DNA from: Cryptomeria japonica
Lineage: Eukaryota; Streptophyta; Pinopsida; Cupressales; Cupressaceae
Assembly (NCBI RefSeq): GCF_030272615.1
Contig: NC_081407.1
Location: 376,009,018 to 376,073,017, forward strand
DNA: 64,000 nt
Reading direction: 5' to 3'
The notes beneath the pieces were generated by a model. The model saw only the letters and a list, made by a program, of their open reading frames with translations, did not search any database and had not been told where the DNA came from. Every line of letters begins with the position of its first letter. Position 1 is the stretch's first letter. The translations under genes and the position numbers were made by a program. Of this stretch, positions 59,609-64,000 are shown in pieces.

Positions 59609-60720
59609 ATGGGAAAAGCAGGTAGAGTAAAGAAAGAGAAAACAAATGATTTGGAAGAAGAATTGAAGGAGTGTAAAAATAAAATTTCAGAAATAATATT
59701 TCTTTTAAAAGAGAAACAATTAGAAAAATGTAAGCTTTTAGATGAGAATTGTGAGCTTGAAAAAAACGAACAAAGTAAAAGAGAAAAATGAAAACCTAGA
59801 GAAGTTAAAGTTGTTTGATGATTTAGAAGAGAAATTGAAGAAAGTAGAAGAAGAAAATAGTTTACAAAAGGAGAAAATATCAAAACTAAAACAAGAGAAT
59901 GAATGTTTAAAATTGAAGCCATCTATTTATGAAGTCTCAAGTGGGACATGAGATTTGTCTTTCTCTTTTGATCAAACAATTAATTTGTGTGAAGTTGTTG
60001 TTATTAAAAATGCGAGGTTGAGGGGCAGAGTATGTCAGAAAATACACATTTTGCAGATTGTGATATTGATAACAAAGGATGGTTTGAAAAGAATGTTGGT
60101 TTCAAAATCATGAAGAAAATAGGTTATGAAGGTAAAGGATTAGGAAAACAAGAAAAAAGGAATTAGAGAACCTATTGAGCCTATAATGAGACCAAAGTAT
60201 GAGGGTCTTGGATATGTCACAAGAAAATAAAATAATGCTACTAGTTCAGCAAAACAACCCAAGGAAGGCATTGTATTAGGTGTTCCCATTACAATAGAGG
60301 AGTACACACAAAAGACATGTGTTGGGATTTGCATCCATGTAAAATTTGTGGTTTAAGAAATCATTCTGAAAAAATGTGTTGGAAGAAAGAATGGAATAAA
60401 AAATCTATGGCAGGTTGTATAAACATGGATTGTGGATAGATCAATGGATATACTTGGCAAAAATTTAAAGGTATGTTCAAAAGCTTATACAAATTTTCAT
60501 ATGTGAAGAATGTTAGCAATCATAAGAATTTTGAATGTTCATATGGAATGAAAAATGTTTTGAGTAAAAAAAAATCATTGTCTAGCAAGACAACTACAGA
60601 TTGTATGATGTTTTGAAGACTCATGTTTAAAGAAACTCCCACAATAGTTGACGAAAATTGAAGCACAAGAAAGAAAGAGGAGTTGATGAAAGAAATAAAA
60701 AAACTAGTTGTCAAAAGTCA
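59609..60720 (+). pseudogene. Coiled-coil / G-patch / CCHC protein of the pol-less LTR element
   Basis: Three recognisable parts lie in order before the polypurine tract. First, a Lys/Glu/Leu-rich coiled coil (59609-59948, for example DLEEKLKKVEEENSLQKEKI). Second, a G-patch (60098-60215), read as GFKIMKKIGYEGKGLGKQ in one frame. After a slip in an A-run at about 60155 it continues as GIREPIEPIMRPKYEGLGY in another. Third, a CCHC knuckle CKICGLRNHSEKMC (60338-60379) with CX2CX4HX4C spacing. G-patches bind RNA or activate DEAH helicases, and they occur after the protease in some retroviruses. I know of no standard plant LTR element with this combination, and no protease is visible. Several stops and frameshifts show it is dead. 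An accessory or gag-like RNA-binding role is inferred. Confidence 0.68.
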
Positions 60721-60927
60721 TGAAAAGATTAGTAGAGTTGACAATGGTTAAACAAAAAATATTGTGAATGTTGAAAAGTGTAGCAGCTATAGCAATAACA
60801 AGTTAGCATGAAAATCAAAGAAGAGATTGCAGACACAAAGAGAAGATTGCTAAAAAAATTGAGTACCATTGCAGTTGAAGAAAGGTGCAAAGAAAAAAAG
60901 GGTAAATGATATGATAGTAGTTGAGAT

Positions 60928-60936
60928 TAAGGGGGA
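60928..60936 (+). other. Polypurine tract of the pol-less LTR element
   Basis: TAAGGGGGA ends one base before the 3' LTR start TGTTGGAA at 60938. Confidence 0.75.
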
Positions 60937-61042
60937 ATGTTGGAAAATAATCTCACCTACCCCACTCATATCCTCTGTATGAGTAAAATAGCATTAAACA
61001 CATCATGTTTCACACACTTTATGAGTACTTTGAAAATAAATA

Positions 61043-63145
61043 TGTGGAGACCACAACATGGCCTCCACAGAAGCCGCCTTCCTTTGGGGAAGGAAGGCCC
61101 ATGTGGGTGGGCCTTTGTTTTATGCAGCAAAAAAAAAAAAAGCATTAAAAAATAGTTTTTATTTTATTTTTTATTTTAAATTTTTTTTTTAATTATTAAT
61201 ATTTTATTAATATATATATATATAGTTTAATATTTAGTTTTGAATTTTTTTTTATATGCACGGATAACATATATCTGATTTGGAAAATAGAAATTTGATT
61301 AGATATTTTATTTTGAAAAAAAATATAAAAAAATGAAAATTGATTATTTTATTTTGAGAAATAAATATCAATTTTAGGTTAATTAATATATAAAGTAAAT
61401 TGTATTTTTATATGTATAGCATATAAATATAATTGCATAAATGAGATTTTGGTTTGAAATTTATTGTGAAGTATTGATATTTATTTTATAATGCAATTGA
61501 AATGTAGTTGAATTAGAGAACCTTGGTTGACAGATATTAAATGTAATGAAAAAATGATTGTCATTATAGATTAATGAAAATGCATGTTTAATTATGATAT
61601 TCACATTTGATTTCAAAAAAAAGGCAAGTCCCTAATTGCGAGCATTGGTTGTTTTATGTGGTTGATTTGTAACTAGTCATGTCCTTGATTTCAAGTATTG
61701 AATGTTGTCATGTGGTTGATTGTAACCAATCATCTCTCTAGTCAGAGGATCGTCAGTTGGTTATTTGTGTGCAAGGTCTTGTTTGGCCAAGTGGTTTTCT
61801 ATTGGTTTGAACTTTGTATACTATTTCTTGTGTATACCTTGGTTTTGGGAGTTCATTTGATTTGTGGTTAAGTGTCATATGGGAGAGTGGCTTTTGAGTG
61901 GGGGTCATGCCCGAAGTGGTAGCAGGGTAACCTATCGAAAGTATGTCTTAATAAGTGATAACTTAATATTTTATTAGGGGGTTTGGTAGATGAAAAAACT
62001 AAGATAATTGTGCCTAATGCATGGGTTGAGTGCTAGTATAGACTCAGGATGCAGTGAGAAGGCTTGGAATGGCAAACCAACAACCTTGTCTTCACAAAGG
62101 ATGTGGTGGGTCCACATGAGACTTGGATGGGGCTGGAGGTTTGGGAGAGGTTGTCAGGGTAACCTAGTGGATGGGGGCTGAGACCTATGAAGGTCTGCCA
62201 GGGTAACCATACCAAGCTGTGTGATGATAGTCTTCCCTTATGTTCACTAGTGTGTATCTTGTGTTGATTTTGCTTGGAGCACTATTGTGGGAGTCTTATC
62301 TGATTGTCTATGCTTTTGAGAGTACTTGATTTTCATGTTAGACAATGGGATGCTTATGATGGATTGTGAGTATTTAGTTTCACTGGTGCTCTAGTTGTTC
62401 TCTTGTATTTACTCCATACTATGTTTCAGATGGATCCTCTTTCTTCTTCTTGGATCATTCATGTATCTCTTGGACCCCATGTGGTCATATGTATTATTTG
62501 TTTTCGTACACCTTGATGGCAGGATGTAATTGATGTGAACCTTATATATTTTTCACCTATTATTTATTAGAAGGGTCTTGCATTTGAAGCAAACTTGGAG
62601 ATATAGCCCATTAGGGGTGAACTCCGATATCAATTTTGGTGTTGTATGGTGTATGTGTTCATTTGGTTCCTTTTTATTTAGAATGTATGAATGACATTAT
62701 GGTTAAAATGTATAATGTAATTTAGATTATATTAATCTTATTGCATGTAGGAAGTTATCATTTAGATGTAGTAATGTGGATTATGATGGATGTAGCTTAA
62801 TGATGTAATGTAGCTAATGTCAGATGTATATATTCAATCATGCTAGTTAAATCTCTTATGGAATTTAATTTCTATGTCCTTGTCGTAATCATTTTATCGT
62901 GAGCAGGTTTAATGATTCTCATTGTTAATTGGATTAATAAACCTTAATGTTCATTGGATTAATCGAGTAATCTTTGTTAGAAACCCTTTAGGTGTTTAAG
63001 TTAAGTCTTCCGCTTGTGCAAATGTTATTGCAATATTTAATTTAGTGCATCTTTAATTTCTTTAATGTTTAAAAAAATATTATTTCTGCTTTTATTCCTT
63101 TGTCTTAGTGTTATATCCTTTTGGGTTTCTTGGTGGGGCATTACA
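61043..63145. mobile_element. Probable 2.1-kb solo LTR inside the 3' LTR
   Basis: The insert begins TGTGGAGACC and ends GGGGCATTACA. The flanking five bases are AAATA (61038-61042) and CAATA (63146-63150), and the intact 5' LTR has CAATA at the matching place. TG...CA plus a 5-bp target duplication and no coding domain suggest a solo LTR left by recombination. AGGGTAACC occurs three times (61926, 62157 and 62203). The first 100 bases are GC-richer than the rest. No second copy is present in the window to confirm. Confidence 0.65.
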
Positions 63146-63149
63146 CAAT

Positions 63150-63211
63150 ATTACAAATGCCTCTTTTTATTGAAAAATCTAAAGACCTCAATAAAAAGAG
63201 GCATTTGTAAT
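63150..63211. repeat. Perfect 23-bp palindromic arms in the 3' LTR
   Basis: 63150-63172 is the exact reverse complement of 63189-63211, with a 16-base loop. The right arm is ordinary LTR sequence also present in the 5' LTR. The left arm is absent there and stands in place of about 45 LTR bases. Confidence 0.92.
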
Positions 63212-63331
63212 TATTTTAGTGATGAATGAAAATATGGATTGAAATATAAAAATTTTGTCTTTCTTGTGGTTTCCTTTGTTTTTCTCTTTGCTGTATTTTT
63301 TTTGTTCTTTATGCTCTCCTCTGTTCCTACA

Positions 63332-64000
63332 AATGATGTAAATAATATTAAATTATAAAATGACCCCACTCTACATTGGCAAATTAGAATGGAAAGAATG
63401 TAGTTATCTTATTGTGATGAGCAATGCCATCTTTTTGCATAGCCAAAGAAACACTCCTCTAAGCAATGTAGACATGCTAAGCATCCAATGAGGCATGCAC
63501 ATCAATTTAAAAATGTGCTCACCACTACACAACATAGATGTGATTGTCATGAAAGTGAAAATGATATGACCTTTGTGATATGGAAAAAAATTGGCTGTGT
63601 TTCTTCAGAGATCAAGACACACTGCTGATGGACATAGTTAAGATCATAACATTATTAGCTCCTGCCAGCAGGAAACTATAGTGGAGGATTTCCCCACTAA
63701 CCTTCAATTAAACTATCCTGAAGAAACCAATTAGAAATTAATTTCTTTCAAATATTTTGTAATTATCGTATGTTCACCATTTAAAGTTGCATATTTTTAA
63801 CTGCAAATGTTCATTCCATTTTTTTTGGTGCTTGTTGAGTGGGATTTCAAGTGGTTTGTAGAGGGTTGTTCAGTTTCCAATGAGAGAGAACACACGCTTC
63901 CAAAGGCATTCACAACTTCAAAGGAGCCTACAGAAGAAAATGTTGGCTTCGTTTGTAGGTGACATTTGGCCGCTAGGGTTAGAGATGTCTCTGCATGTTT
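63332..64000. other. No gene seen
   Basis: No coding frame, RNA gene or clear repeat boundary. A phrase near 63600-63660 (TTCTTCAGAGAT, then AACATTATTAG) resembles 48540-48580 and may be shared old repeat. Confidence 0.5.

Larger units (their letters stand above)
51432..63331 (+). mobile_element. Pol-less LTR element with a G-patch ORF, nested by two other elements
   Basis: 5' LTR 51432-51751 (320 bp, TGTTGGAA...CCTACA). Initiator-Met primer-binding site TGGTATCAGAGCT at 51754-51766. Polypurine tract TAAGGGGGA at 60928-60936. 3' LTR 60938-63331, split by a 2.1-kb solo LTR. Flanking five bases are AATCA on the left and AATGA on the right, a near-perfect target duplication. Without the antisense Copia (52561-59379) the internal region is only about 2.4 kb. 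It encodes no recognisable protease, integrase or RT, only the coiled-coil/G-patch/CCHC ORF. It would have to be mobilised in trans (LARD- or TR-GAG-like). Confidence 0.85.
60938..63331 (+). repeat. 3' LTR of the pol-less element (interrupted and rearranged)
   Basis: 60938-61042 and 63173-63331 align to the two ends of the 5' LTR. Between them lie a 2.1-kb TG...CA insertion and a short palindromic stretch replacing about 45 bases that the 5' LTR has after ATATTT. Confidence 0.82.

Noticed and set aside
1-64000. CRISPR arrays, bacterial operons, ribosome-binding sites, phage or plasmid modules
   Set aside because: No regularly spaced identical repeats with unique spacers and no prokaryotic gene organisation. 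All recognisable coding belongs to plant transposons.

Overview
The window looks like nuclear DNA of a large-genome seed plant. It is AT-rich and almost entirely transposable elements and satellite. Plant-type signs are L1-type LINEs whose ORF1 starts with a DUF4283-like domain (one with a C-terminal RNase H), LTR elements with initiator-Met primer-binding sites, an intron-containing Helitron RepHel and a nuclear-type tRNA-Phe(GAA) relic. A gymnosperm is my best guess because so many old, nested, slowly decayed elements survive, but the sequence does not prove this. I see no convincing intact host protein gene. Almost every coding region is a decayed transposon ORF.

Layout. 1-6.2 kb: near full-length LINE (LINE A, + strand), then a 5'-truncated relative on the - strand (7.4-8.65 kb). 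8.65-13.3 kb: AT-rich DNA with two faint LTR-like pieces and a diverged direct repeat. 13.3-20.6 kb: TTAGGG-type telomere-like satellite alternating with an AT-rich spacer, with a small SINE in one spacer. 20.6-24.7 kb: AT-rich DNA ending in a 368-bp tandem duplication. 24.7-29.9 kb: a Helitron whose RepHel frame is disabled almost only by nonsense codons and shows three predicted GT-AG introns. It is followed by satellite in the opposite orientation (30.06-31.0 kb).

31.1-47.0 kb is mostly - strand. It holds two copies of an unrecognised repeat-borne protein family (31.3-32.7 and 43.9-45.5 kb), a long foldback (33 kb), and a complete but dead LINE with RNase H (LINE B, 34.1-42.0 kb) inside an AT-rich dispersed repeat. 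A second LINE 3' fragment with RNase H (45.6-47.0 kb) abuts the second copy of the unknown family. A tRNA-Phe pseudogene lacking exactly its D arm lies at 47.8 kb.

50.1-63.3 kb is a nest of LTR elements. A polypurine tract plus 3' LTR (50.1-50.55 kb) precedes an element with 320-bp LTRs (51.43-63.33 kb). That element has no recognisable pol. Its surviving ORF encodes coiled coil, G-patch and CCHC knuckle. An antisense Copia element (52.56-59.38 kb), whose polyprotein lacks the reverse-transcriptase domain, lies inside it, and a 2.1-kb solo LTR sits in its 3' LTR. The 3' LTR also carries a perfect 23-bp palindrome of the kind left by a replication template switch.

One theme links the elements. 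Coding frames are broken mainly by TAG codons where Gln (CAG) or Trp (TGG) is expected, with few frameshifts. This fits cytosine-methylation (CHG) decay of silenced plant transposons. The strongest candidates for something new are the G-patch LTR element and the unknown two-copy protein family.
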